This document shows, piece by piece, positions 42,601 to 54,805 of a stretch of DNA of 64,000 nt. Source of the DNA: Tubulanus polymorphus (lineage: Eukaryota; Nemertea; Palaeonemertea; Tubulaniformes; Tubulanidae); assembly GCF_964204645.1 (NCBI RefSeq), contig NC_134034.1, positions 7,685,414-7,749,413 of the forward strand, given 5' to 3'. The stretch's first letter is position 1. The number at the start of each line of letters is the position of its first letter. Position numbers and translations under genes: made by a program. Below the pieces are notes generated by a model. It was not told the origin of the DNA. It did not search any database and saw only the letters and a list, made by a program, of their open reading frames with translations.

Positions 42601-44994
42601 TGTAAGTGGCAATCTAAACAAACTTGGGATGAACCCTTATCTGATGAATTATCATCACTCTGGTTTGAAATACATCAGCAGTTATACGCCTGTCAACATA
42701 CAGCTATACAAAGACCATATTTTGGTCAACCGACTAGTGAATGTGAACTACACATTTTTGCTGATGCCAGTCCCAATGCTTATGGGGCTGTAGCTTATCT
42801 GAAAACTGACAAATCGACTTCAATCATTATGGCAAAATCACGGGTTAAACCATTAAAAGAGGCAACTATCTCTAGACTTGAATTATTGGCAGCACTGATC
42901 GCTGCACGGCTCGCGAAATTTATCCGTGACGCATTCGACAAGTCAAATTTAAGTTTAACAAAATGTGTTCTTTGGTCCGATAGTCAGATCACAATACATT
43001 GGATTCGGAGTGAGAAGAAATTACCCACATTCGTCGAAAACAGAGTCCGTGAAATTCGGTCTGTCAAATTTGACATAATCAATTATTGTCCTACAAAGGA
43101 CAACCCTGCTGATCTCTTGACTCGGGGCATCAATACCCAAGACTTGGATAATAGTAGATTATGGTGGTTTGGACCAACTTGGCTGCCTAATGGCGATTGG
43201 CCAATTGATCGACTGAATAATTCAACTGTACTATATTGTTCAGTAAATAATTCTGAATCGCACTCTCAACAAAGTGCAGAATTAGCTAGTACTAATTCTA
43301 TCTCAGTTCTATCAACCACCGCAACTCCATCAGAACCGTCTGGAATACAAAAAGTAATAGATGTCGAGCAATTCAATTCGCTGCATAGATTACTTCGAGT
43401 CACAGCATGTGTACTACGCTTTATTTCTATTATGAAGAAGACATGTCAACCTAGACATAATCATATTACCGTGCCAGAAATACGTTTGGCTCGTACTACG
43501 TGGGTTCGCTCTTTGCAAGATGACGAATTTTCAAATGAAATTAAATGTATTCAGAAAGGGGGACGAGGTACCCAATTGACTAAACAATTAAACCTATTCA
43601 CTGATAAAGAGGGTTTAATTAGATGTGGCGGTCGTTTTCAAAACGCGAATCTTAACTACAACGCTAAGTACCCAATATTATTGCCATCGAAGCACCCATA
43701 CACAAAATTAGTAATTAGTGACGCCCATAAAATGGTTCTACACAGTGGGTTACAATCAACTTTGTGTTACATACGTCAATCATATTGGATACCAAGAATT
43801 AGGCAAATAGTTAGCCCAATTATTAGAAAATGCTCAGTTTGCATTAGACATGATGGTAAATCATATCGTGCGCCAATCACGCCTCCGTTACCTGCCTGCA
43901 GACTAAAAGAAGCTCCACCCTTCACCATCACAGGCGTTGATTTCACTGGCCATTTATATTATCGCACGAAACACTCAAAACAGAACAAGGCATACATATG
44001 TCTATTTACATGCGCCGTTTCCAGGGCAATACATCTGGAAATAGTCACTGATCTGACACCTGCTTCCTTTATGAGAGCATTTCGCAGATTTGCCAGCAGG
44101 AGGTCGTTGCCAAGTCAATTGATCTCTGATAATGGTTCAACATTTTTGTCTGCAGAAAACGATATCAAAGAAATATTCAAATCAACAAAAGTCAGAAACT
44201 TTCTGTCTAACAAACTTGTTACTTGGACATTTATACCGAAACGCGCGCCATGGTTTGGCGGATTTTACGAAAGATTAGTCGGTATAAGGAAAAACACTTT
44301 GAAAAAAGTAGTTGGTCGAGCGTGTATTACCTTGGACGAATTGTCGACTCTAATTACTGAAATAGAGGCTACAATAAACGATCGTCCCTTAACGTACATG
44401 ACAAGTGATGACGATGAGATCATTCCCTTAACACCATCACATTTAATTTGTGGGAGAATGATTACTCTGTTACCTCAACCGGTAGTTGAAGAAAACGAAC
44501 TAATTGACCCGAATTTTAACTTACCGCCCATCGGTTTCTCCGACGCGAAGAAACGCATGAAATACTTAGACAGTCTTTTCCAAGATTACTGGATACGGTG
44601 GCGAAATGAATATTTGCCAACCTTAAGGGAAAACCACTGTCAGACGCTAAAGCGGGGTGGCATTACGGAAAATCATGTCAAAATAGGCGATATAGTGATC
44701 GTTCATGATGACTCAAAAAAGAGAATCTTTTGGCAACTCGCTATCATTGAAGGTCTGAACAAGGGCAACGACGTTCTTGTGAGATCCGCGGTAATTCGTA
44801 CTAAAAGCGGGATTACGAATAGACCCCTTAAAAAATTATACCCCTTAGAAATCAATTCTGATAGTGGCGAGAAAATGAATGATGAATCATCGCCTCTAAT
44901 TAGTAATATTCAACCCCCAATGAAAATAAAACGAAATGCAGCATTGAACGCTAGAAATAAAATAAAAAACTGGTGTGACAAACTGGTTGACTAA
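42596..44994 (+). CDS. BEL/Pao RNase H, integrase and C-terminal domain (RT missing)
   Basis: A long open frame without stops (804 codons from 42,580). It starts in the RT-RNase H connection region, then has LHIFADASPNAYGAVAYL, RLELLAALIAARL, LWSDSQITIHWI and DNPADLLTRG (RNase H). The integrase follows: an HHCC-like zinc region (KMVLHSGLQ, CSVCIRHD), TGVDFTGHL (D1), LISDNGSTF (D2) and WFGGFYERLVG (E). A DUF5641-type end is seen (IRWRNEYLPTL, GDIVIVHDD). No palm motifs (YxDD) exist anywhere between the protease and this frame. Confidence 0.9.
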
Positions 44995-45666
44995 TGCACA
45001 GGTTCAGCCTAATCAGAGTATAATTCAAACTTATGTTCATAATGTTTCTTAATATGAGTTAATTTCATTTTTGAAGATTTATAATGTTAAGAATATGTTC
45101 TTCTATGTTTTTCAATTATTAAAATGTGTAAATGACGATCACCATAGTATATATGTAAAATTTAATGTTAATTGAAATGTAAGTTGAATCTTAACAGTGA
45201 AAATCATGTATGTATACATTCAAGCACAAATTGTATTAATGTTAAAATACTATGTAATTTCCTTTCTATTATATACCTGAATATATATCGGAGTAAATGT
45301 TCTTTTTATTTCTGATATTCACATGTTTTTAATTTCAAGAATACGTCAATCAATATTGTAATCCGTTATCTCATTATAATGCTACACAATATCCTAGTTA
45401 TCATGTATACACCTATATTTTAGTTGAGACACAACGCAATGTCAAAGTTTAACGTCAAAGCTTAATGTCAATGTTTAATGTCAAAGCAATCTCAGTTTTG
45501 TGTTAAACGAAGATTAAGAGTAATGCAAACTTAATGTATCGAAGATTTAGTGATTCTGATATGAAATTGGAAATTGATTAATTTTTCATTTTTTACGTAG
45601 GCTTATTAACCTCATATGTATTCCTAATTGATGATACATCCTATTTTTTCTTCCCGCCGCCGGGAG
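44995..45666. other. 3' untranslated region of the BEL/Pao element
   Basis: AT-rich, no gene. A small direct repeat, four variants of AATGTCAAAGTTT, lies at 45,437-45,490. A GC-rich CCGCCGCCGGGAG just before the LTR takes the place of a normal polypurine tract. Confidence 0.6.
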
Positions 45667-45860
45667 TGTTTCGAAAGTTCGGTTACTAAGCCGCTCATCT
45701 GGTTTGTGTTTATATATTTACTGTGGATGACATCTTGTTTATGTTTATTCTCCATCTATGTGAAATAAAATCAGTCACTTCCAAGGTTTCGTAGTAACCA
45801 GACGTGTTGCTTCTTTCTCTCGGATCTGTCCCCTCTGGTCGAATCGAACCTTTCACGACA
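45667..45860 (+). repeat. 3' LTR of the BEL/Pao element
   Basis: Full-length match to the 5' LTR at 40,831-41,024 with no difference found by eye. Followed by AAAAT (45,861-45,865), the 5-bp target duplication. Identity implies a very recent insertion. Confidence 0.95.
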
Positions 45861-46013
45861 AAAATTGCGTGTAAGTTCTAGCCTCAAAACATATAATTAA
45901 GAATTGCCCAAATCCTAGATAAACTGATTCTTATATTTTTTTAAAATAGATAATTTTCAACCTGTTTTGCACAAAACTCGCAACCTTTAATGTGTAAGCA
46001 CCTTCATACAATT

Positions 46014-46132
46014 ATAGCAACTTGTTGTTTTTGAGCAACAACATGCCATAAACAAAGACAGAAAGAACATGACTTATTACTCTACAAGCACGACTAACAA
46101 ATACATTTCTACACAAAACAACAAGTTGCTAT
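46014..46132. repeat. Small foldback element with 18-bp perfect arms
   Basis: ATAGCAACTTGTTGTTTT (46,014-46,031) and its exact complement (46,115-46,132) enclose about 83 bp. Likely a MITE-like foldback. Confidence 0.75.
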
Positions 46133-46528
46133 ACATAAGTTGCTATTGTTGTATCATTATTGAAGAACTAGATCAGTCTAAAAATTGGTAAGAAATATTT
46201 ACTTCTTTTTTGAATTATAATTTTAGGTATCTTATCCTGAATGTATATTAATCCAGAATTGTTAGATTTTGATATATCAATTGACTGTTCTTTAATTTGT
46301 ATTGCTTAGTTAGATTAAATGTTTAATAAACAGGCCTATAGAGAACTCATATTTCAATTCTGCGATTGGTGTCTGCTTTAGTTGAATAATTTGATTCGTA
46401 AATGTCTATTGGAATTATGTATCTTATCATATCTTCAATTATGTGTCCTCAACTTGAAATGTAGGTAGATGTATTCTTTGTATTGAAAGAATTTAAAAAA
46501 AATAAATGATATTATCAAAAAGATATTA

Positions 46529-46945
46529 TCAAATATGGATTTGTATAAACGAAGATAGATGGTTGTGGTGTTTCTGCGTGGACATAAGTTTTAGCATAAG
46601 GTTAAGCAAGTGATTCACAACCAGTGCCCAAGCAAGATTGAAGGCTGTGTGGAAAGATGAGTCTTTGTCAATCGCCAACAAAGTCTGTCTCCTTCCCTCT
46701 ATGATGTTAGCTGTATTTCTGTATGCAGCCGATACCTGAACACTGAATGTGATGCAGAGATCGAAAAATGGATTTGTTTGTGCTTTCAAGATAACCGCTA
46801 CAGGCACTAGTTCCGATTAAGTATTCATTCCACAACAAAAAATCAAGAATATTGCTGTTTGGATAATCCTTTTGATGCATATGACGCCAGAGACTATTTT
46901 GGTAATTACACAACTGATAGTGAGAAAAGTTGAGAAGCTGAAAGA
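46529..46945 (-). pseudogene. Unidentified coding-like segment
   Basis: The minus-strand frame 46,529-46,807 (AVILKAQTNPFFDLCITFSV, TLLAIDKDSSFHTAFNLAWA) and the neighbouring frame ending at 46,964 (SLWRHMHQKDYPNSNILDFL) read like pieces of one protein with a frameshift near 46,810. A possible splice acceptor (TTTCTCACTATCAG) lies near 46,930. It may be a decayed gene or transposase; I cannot name it. Confidence 0.3.
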
Positions 46946-46969
46946 GAAATGCCAATATCACCAATTTGG

Positions 46970-49620
46970 CAAGTTATGATCGCCTTGTGATTATATGCAA
47001 CGGGATTGATTTTGTCAGTGATCAGAGACACATTTGAGGTGGAAAAACCTTGGTTTCGAGAATTATTACTAATGTTACAGAAGCACTAAACAAGCTAGTA
47101 CTCTGATTACGGCAGAATAACGCAGAAAAACTGTTGTCCCTGCTTCACAGCTAATTTTTGGTTTACCTATGTTATGGCTGTTGGTTGGCAGTCTGCCAAG
47201 AGTATGTTAAATTGCGGCACAAAATTTAGTGGTAATACTTACGGGGTTGTCTTTTATCGTGAAGCAAGTAGAATTGATGCGCGGAGGTCAGGCCGGTAAG
47301 CTTCGAACGGATGATGCAATATTTTTCGAGAAAAACGCGAAAAACATCGAAAATTCTTCGCTTTCTATAAGTTACTTGTGTTGACCTATATTTGAGTTTC
47401 CAAAGTGAATACGGGAAATTCTCGGAATTTCAGGAATTTCTGCACCTCTGACGTAATTTTGGGAGTCACAAAATGGCGAGCAATTCATTTTATATTTGTG
47501 CCGAGCTTAGTTCGCTGTTAGTTTGTTCGATTGTGAGGATTATAATGGAGTCGGCTATCTAATTTAGTATCTCGAACTTAGTAAGTGTGGCAATTTCTAT
47601 AGTCCTAGCCTGGCATTGTCTTATTTTGACCGACTCGTACAAAATACATTCTTTCCTTGAAAGAGTAATAGACGATGGCGCCAGTGCGAGAGTTGGCGTT
47701 TTTGGAGAAAGGCAGTCGACAAGTGTTTCGCGTTGTTTTTGTTGATATGAGAGTTAATTGGTTCCACACAGTTGTGTGCGCTTCTTCATTTGCTATTGCC
47801 GTAGGCTGATTAGTGTGTTTGCCGATGTTTTTGCGGTATATTGGCATTCTTGGCATAACAGCGCATACACGTTAAAATCCGCGCACTACGTAAATCAGCT
47901 GGTATGTAATCCATATATCTAACGTACGTACATACACACCGCTGTGCATGGCAAAGTGTATGTATACTCTGTTTTCACGTATAACCGCGCATTTCACTAC
48001 TACTGCGCTCTCCTAGCACGTATTAGAAATACTGTTATACGCTGTCTGTTCCTAATTAAGAAGTTTTTAATTGAAATAAGCTTTATTAGGAACGCTTTAT
48101 TTTCGTGGATATTCATTTGAACTATTTATGTGGCAACTATAAATAAGTGTGCTCCTCTTTTAATTTCGTTAGATACTTCGTCGATGGATACTTACATTAA
48201 TATTTTAAGGTAACCTTAAAATATTTAATAACTTAGTCAAGGTCTGGTAAAATCGCTGTTTCTTGACGTAAAACCATAACAATAATGTATATTTAGGTAC
48301 TATACGTTACAGTATCTGGGTAAGCAAAGGAGTGGAAGGTGTCCACTTAATTCCACACTCTCAAAAGGTTTTTAGATCTCTAGAACGGGAAATTTTTACC
48401 GTTTTAAAAACAGTTAATTGCCAATCAAGTTTTGAGACCTCAAAATTGTAGGAGACTCCCGTATGATAAAATATTCAACGTTTATTTGTTCTAAAAATAT
48501 ATTATATTACAATTTCAGAAAGTCAATAAATCATTGTTTGCCACTTTCTGATGAGTATTTGTGCTGTCTCATCATCTAGGCCTCTCTACATTCAAGGCTG
48601 GAATGATTGGATAGAGCATTGAACAAAATCTAAACCTATAGGAAAATATTGCCACATTCATCAAGAAGAAAATGAGCTGGTAGGCCTAAAATGAGAATTT
48701 TGGAACTGTTTAATTGGCTTCATGGATTTTTATGCTAAATACAAAGAATTGCTAAAACACAGCCAATATTAAATTTTGTGTCATGCTTCCCGGAGCCCTT
48801 ATAGTTTTCTGGACATATCTAAACCAAAACTAGCAGCCACGACGCAAGTGGAAATCAAAATGAATGCATGTATAATTGTACGTTCTTCTAGATATTAGAA
48901 AGGTAAACCACTTTGCCTGAGGCAAATTATTTTAAATTGTACTCAGGAAAAATGAAATCAATTGAATGGATTAAATGAATATAAATTCTTTAAAACATTT
49001 GAACAAATTTTCCTTTTATTAAAAGCAAAATTTGTTCAAATTTTTTAAAGAATCTTATTTTCATTTAGATAACATTGCTTTCTTACTGTTATTTCCACCA
49101 TGTCACCACTACAAAACTGTCACCTACTTAAATATGAAATTTTTGGCACATCTTGAGTCTGATTTATCAATTCTTTCTGATGAACCTATGCCCAAGAAAT
49201 ATACATATGCATATCACCTTCACATTTTCCCTCGAAACCTTCAAAAGTATGTACGAAGTGCTGATTTATGTGCAAAACAATGGCAATTAGTCAACCATCT
49301 TGATTTCTATCAGGACAGTTTATGGGCTGCAGGTGTATATAGGGCAGATAATGAATACTAAGATAATCCATTCAAGTGGATCCCAAAATCCGTAACACAT
49401 GTCTATGGATGGACGAATGAACTAACAGTTAAGGCGAAAGCCCACTCGGAATCAAAAAGATGATTTACAAAAATTCAATGTATCTAAGTCATTCTACGAC
49501 ATGCAATTAGTGTGGTCTAAAGGCACAATCTATAACATTGAACTGTTTGTTACTATAACGAAATGAATTCCATGAACGATGACAATATATCAAAATATTT
49601 GAGAATAATTCATATTTCAC
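46970..49620. other. Intronic DNA without recognisable genes
   Basis: No conserved frame. It includes a 69-bp hairpin (48,985-49,053) and, at 49,190-49,360, a diverged relative of the 1.7-kb repeat (CTCGAAACCTTCAAAAGTAT, AACAATGGCAATTAGTC). Confidence 0.5.
48985..49053. repeat. 27-bp inverted repeat hairpin
   Basis: Left arm 48,985-49,011 and right arm 49,027-49,053 pair with a single mismatch around a 15-base loop; the core is TTTGAACAAATTTT. Confidence 0.8.
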
Positions 49621-49624
49621 TTAC

Positions 49625-49783
49625 CAAAACAGAATTTCCATAAGTCATTTTTTGGCACAAGATCCATCATTCCACCATGTACCCACATACAATTATCATA
49701 GGCAATGGCTGTATGCCAGTGACGTGCCCCTGGTCCACTACTACAGTACTGCATGTTATACACTAAATTCCATGTGACCAGCC
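49625..49783 (-). CDS. Kelch-repeat host gene, 53-residue exon
   Basis: Bounded by an acceptor (CAATGGATTTTTAG before 49,783) and a donor (GTAAGT after 49,625); 159 bp, a multiple of three, phase 1 at both ends. It encodes one kelch blade: LVTWNLVYNMQYC, GPGARHWHTAIAY, MWVHGGM and NDLWKFCF. The exit G|GT joins correctly to the exon at 19,277. The next exon in transcription order is about 30 kb away, on the far side of the BEL/Pao and viral insertions. Confidence 0.8.
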
Positions 49784-49899
49784 CTAAAAATCCATTGAAA
49801 TTGAAGTTATTGATATATTTTATACATCTAAAACAGATGCCATGGCCATTGAGACCAATTAGAGCTCTATAACAAAACACAATCATATTATTATTTATA

Positions 49900-50100
49900 T
49901 GAAAATTTCATCAACATGTATGAAGTGTGGATTAAGGTGAACAACAATTGCTTACAGTTGGCCATCTTGAATCTGACCATTGATGTTTTTGAGCTGCAGA
50001 TGTGTCTAGGGTAGATACATGCATAATCAAAATATCAAGACAATTTATTGAAGCAATCTTCAAAGCTTTCCTAAATCCATCTGCAGACAGATGAGCAGAC
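49900..50100 (+). repeat. Diverged relative of the 1.7-kb repeat
   Basis: GTGTCTAGGGTAGATACATG, AAATATCAAGACAA and TTGGCCATCTTGAATCTGAC match the central part of the repeat at 3,960-4,080 with many substitutions. Confidence 0.7.
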
Positions 50101-50104
50101 AAAA

Positions 50105-51570
50105 AGTGAACGCAATAGCCCCTTACAAGGTCGCTTAAAAGGCTCAGCAGATTTCTCTGAACGAAAACGGGTGGTCTAATCTTGGAAATTAGTAGGTCTA
50201 ACTAGTTGAGTAACACAAGTTAGTATCCTACGTCGTCTCCTGATAAGTGAGTAATCGAAAATGTACAGGACCGAGTAAGTTTCCAGAACGACCTAAACAA
50301 TCTGTAATCCCTACGTGGTCAGAACCATGGAAGATGAGCTTCAACCCGAAAAAGGCAATGGATATTGGTTACGAAGAAAACCAAAGTTCATGACGTGCCT
50401 TTTTGTTCAAGTGGGAAGATTACTATGTTCGTTAGAAGATTACTTTGAATATTACATTGCATCGAAAACACTATTTAGTTACAACACAAGTTTTTTTGGA
50501 ATGAAAAACTTTTCAATCAAACAATGTACTTGTTTGAATGAAAAACTTTAAGCTAAGCATACACTGACAAAGCGACTGGATACAACTAGTTGCTACCTCT
50601 AGTTGAGTACCTCGCTCACATCGAAAATCTAATGAAAACCAGCAACTGTGTGGCTCATGCCCGGTCGCTAGGTCCATAGCGCACACATTGACAGCACACA
50701 TCAATCTTTCATCCCAAAGAAAACTTTTCGTGTCATTTCCGTATATGAGTAATTTCATTCAAACATAATAATCTTCTCACTTGAACAAAAAGTCATGATA
50801 CGAACCTGGGCTTTCTTTGTATCCAATATTCATATTATGCCTTATACATTATGCAGATTGATTTCATTCGAACAAAACATTTTGAAAAAATCATTTGAAC
50901 AATACTGTTTTCGCTCAACAATTTTTTGGTCGGAACAGAATAGTTTTCATTTGGAACCAAGTTTTCTCATCGGAACTTAAAGCCTAGCCTACATCGACAC
51001 TGCAATTGGAGACAACTAGTTGCCGGGCAGTTTTCGGCGCATGAGAGCAACTGGCTGGATACAATCAGTTATTCGAACGGGTCCATGTGAGCTAGCTTAC
51101 GACTGGTTAGTGTCCATCTATCTCCAGTTCCAGCCAATTGCCTATATTCTACTTTTGAGCAACTGGTTGTACTCAGTTGCTGTCATATCCGTCGGACGAA
51201 GTAATACAGGTATTAAGTAAATATTCCGTGGATTTGGTTAAGATCGGTATGTACTGTAGGAAAAATAGAATATTGATAAATGGTTGAAATCCGCGGCCGA
51301 ATCGCTGGTAGTAATAAATTGGTTTATTCATATTCTGAATTTTGGAATGACAGCCCAGAAAAAACATGTCGACTCATTGAATGGGGCCCAATTTTCGATG
51401 TTTATGGCCCGACAATGCTTTTCTAACAAAATACACCCGGAGTATTTGTAGATCAAAGGATATCATACGGAATGTATCGGCAACAGATGTAAAGTAACAA
51501 AGCCTATGTTCATTTAGAAAAAATAGTGTTGAATAAAATGACAAGGTGCCCATGGAAACTGTTAGATTTG
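50105..51570 (+). mobile_element. Composite repeat, copy 2
   Basis: Same blocks in the same order as 21.7-23.8 kb: a LINE RT relic (50,130-50,380), a TTCGAA-word region (50,440-50,980), GATCGGTATGTACTGTAGG (51,243) and GATGTTTATGGCCCGACA (51,396). Copy 2 lacks parts of copy 1 and is diverged. A further piece of the last block is at 62,550-62,650. Confidence 0.65.
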
Positions 51571-52485
51571 GCGCAGAAGTTAGTAAATTGAAGGAGTCAA
51601 TCGTATCCACCATACGAGACCATACATTGGTTTAGTAAGGTGCTCTATCAGCACATACTTGACATAAAAGGAAATTCATGTTTTAAAAGTATTAAATGTG
51701 TAACCGGGGATCTGTGGAGCTAGCATTTACACCAACAAGTACAGGATTCCATCCATCATGAATAACAAGGCAGTTAGACCTAATATGTACAATCTTTATT
51801 GCACCCCGGAATGTGAATGATTATCATAACTTTACATAGTCTTTACATACAGAATCATGAGTATGATGTGAGAACTTGGGGTCAGACAAGTTGTAAACAT
51901 CAGGACTCACGAACTAACACCTGGTGGCATGTTTGAGACATTACAAATTATTGATGAGTACTGACAGCTAATTACTGTGAAAACCTATTGAGTAATGTCA
52001 CATGTTGACGACTTTAAAGCACAAATTGATACTATAGTCATAAGTTATATTACATTATTAATATTATCATTATCATCAAGCATTTCATGTAGTAAGAGAT
52101 ATGAAATATTATGAACCATTCGATATGAAATTGTAGCTGGGGATCTGTGTAAACCATTTGTAAGTAGGCCAAACAGATTTTGAAATTAAATTCGTGTAAT
52201 CATTTTGAATTAAAAGCCTCCTAATAAATTATAAGGTTTCATCAAATCAGAAGCATCTCAGATGTCATATCTATATTTTTGTTGCTCATGCCTCACAGCA
52301 GTATTTGGAAAAATATAATAGTAAATATAGTGGAAGAACGGCAAAAATATGGTTTTTTTTTAGAATGATGCCAAAATGAAAATCAGAGAAATTCAGCATG
52401 ATTGGAGGCATATTGCTACTAGCCAAACCGATTTTCTGTCCTCTCCACTGTCTCTTATCGAGCCATCCAATGTGGTGTATGACTA

Positions 52486-52524
52486 TATTGAGATGATGGC
52501 TGTTAGTCAACAGCCGAAACGTTG
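52486..52524 (+). ncRNA. Hammerhead-like hairpin, possible Penelope-type relic
   Basis: GATGATGGCTGTTAGTCAAC, then AGCCGAAACG: a stem of GGCTGTT/AACAGCC with loop AGTC sits between GATGA and GAAAC. That is the arrangement of the minimal hammerhead core (CUGANGA, stem II, GAAA) described for Penelope-like elements. The first core bases read GAGATGA instead of CTGATGA, so activity is doubtful. Confidence 0.4.
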
Positions 52525-53464
52525 TGGTTTCATAAGAATAAATTTAATCGTATGATTTTAAATTCGAAGTGTGGGATTTCTTCATTTATCTACAGTTTAC
52601 ACGGATTATAGTGTTTATTCGACAACTATATTGAGAAGGTTCGACACAAGTGATTACCAGTGCAGCTAATAGATTATTCACGGATATCGGGTGTGGTCAC
52701 CTTGGCATAGCAAAGCCTCTCACAATAAAGTCACACAACCACATGAAAAGAAACAAAATGTGAGATGTTAAATACAAGACACATGATATGCCTGGAAAAG
52801 CAAGTAATTGTTACATCAGAAGCAGATTTGGAACTGTTTTTAAGATTTGTGCCCGCCCAAAAAAAATATAGTAAATATAGTACAAATTTGCAAAAATATA
52901 GTAAATATAATGATACAGTTAATATAGTAATGGGTAGAATTGCTCGAACTTCTGACCCATCATGAACAAGTCTTGTGCTCCACTAACTGGGCCATTGTGT
53001 CTGCATGAAGAAACCATACTGTAGAATTGTTTGGATGCAGTAAGAGTCAATAATTAGAATTCCTGCTTACTGATTGGCTGAAATTTTGTCTGCCTCCGTT
53101 TGGCCCCCCTATAAATAATTTCACAATCGTTTATACCCGTTGCATTAGTTTATACAAATTCCCATTAACATGTATACAAGCGAGTTATTACATTCAGTTG
53201 GTAATTTTGAAACTACATTTTGTTTTGCCATTATGTGGATCTCCTTTCAGGCAATGAGTTTTTAGGTAATTGTGAATTATGGATAAAACATCATGTCCAA
53301 TGAAAGAAGTGGTCAAATTTTGTCCATTATGAATGTGTATTTATACTTCTTCATGAATAAAGTTGTGTGGAGCTGGAACAATGAAGATGACTGCAGATTA
53401 CATGAATTATAAATCACACATGACTGTGTTATATGACATGTGTGATTCACATTCAGGGCTGTAT

Positions 53465-53573
53465 CACACGTGTGATTCACATGTGTAAAAATGGGACATA
53501 ATCACACGGGTGATTCACATACAAAATCACACATGTGATAATGTCCCATTGTAACACATGTGAATCACACGTG
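53465..53573. repeat. Imperfect foldback built of CACACATGTG words
   Basis: The left arm (about 53,465-53,512) and right arm (about 53,528-53,573) share ACACGTGTGATTCACATGTG and its complement, plus AATGGGACATAATC. Palindromic CACGTG and CACATGTG words are packed through the whole segment. Confidence 0.75.
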
Positions 53574-54513
53574 CTTTTAAAAATCATATGTGTGATTTTT
53601 TTGTAAGGGTATGCTCAGTTGCGCAGACAAAAGGCCTTAGCTCTGGAAGCCATGTCATTTAAATTTGCTCATATTTGGGTGAAGCATAAGGAAATCCATG
53701 TATTTTAGGCTTAAAACAGGCACTCGGCTTATTGGACAGAAAATACGTTATTTGGTCGAATATTTAGCTAAAAGAACTGAAGGTAATGAGGCTCGCAATA
53801 TAAAAGTTCGATCAAAAGTTAGGCTCGGTAGGGGTTGAGATTGGATGCATTTAGAGGATATAAGAATTTTGAGGAAAACTGCAGTAATGAAAAAGCTCAA
53901 GTGATGCAGAAAAAAAATTCAACCAAAGGCCCATGGGTCCAGTTGGATCAACTAAGTACATTTTACCAGTTCTATGATTTTACTTTTGTGCACAAACCCC
54001 ATTTGTTCTGGGATTGATTTGCAGTAACGATGAAATCTTGGTGCAGTGAGTAAGCATGTTCAACTTTGATGCTATACATGGTAATGGGTTCTCCCCATGA
54101 CTCACTAACACTTGGCAGAGCAATCAATCCTATGTTCTACATGTTCTTCATGGAAATGTCCTGCTACAAGAGACCTCACTGAAAATTCTTTGGTTTTAAT
54201 CTCAATCAATTAAAAGTTCCAATGTTAACACATTGGCTGCCGCTGACGAGATAAATCGTCATGGTAGGTGCACCGCAGTTTGTCATGACGAGTTATATTG
54301 TCACCAATTCAATGTCATTTCACAGCGTTATGAATGACCTGGCAAAGGCAAGAAACCAGCAAACAATTGTCTGGCAGTATGGAGACAAAGATATTATTTA
54401 TGGGGGGTAACTCAAATCTGGTGCACACTTGAAAGTTTAGAAAGGAATGAATTCTAGCTTCTTTTCCGGCCAATATTTAGACCATATAAGGTCGAAAATC
54501 TATATGTGCTTTT

Positions 54514-54805
54514 AATATTGGCCATAGTAAGTCTAAAATAACTGTGTTATAATGCTGTGTTATAATGTGATATGAGTCTTTCGTTGGTTGTTGTTCGTCA
54601 GGTGACTCCTGTGTAGTCGGAATAAAGATATTTGTAGTTGATTCTGTTTCTCCAGATTGGTTATGTGTGTGGTCGGAATTCTTGTTCCATCGCCAGCTGT
54701 GCAGTGTACCGAGGAAGAAATCTTCAGGACCCCCAACAACATTAAGTGATTTGAGGACCCCTCGTTTACAACCAGGGAATTCGTGCGGTCACATTTTGTG
54801 CCCGA
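54514..54805 (+). repeat. 5' LTR remnant of a Gypsy-type element
   Basis: Matches 61,062-61,326 with about 15-20 percent differences by eye: GTTATAATGCTGTGTTATAA, GGAATAAAGATATTTGTAG (polyadenylation signal) and GATTTGAGGACCCCTCGTTT. It ends at GTCACA, followed by TTTTGTGCCCGATCTGGGG, a likely primer-binding site. Confidence 0.7.

Larger units (their letters stand above)
51571..54510. other. Non-coding DNA with small repeats
   Basis: No gene recognised. Two short AAATATAGTAAATATAGT tracts occur near 52,310 and 52,865, plus the foldback at 53,465 and the hammerhead-like hairpin at 52,486 listed separately. Confidence 0.5.
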
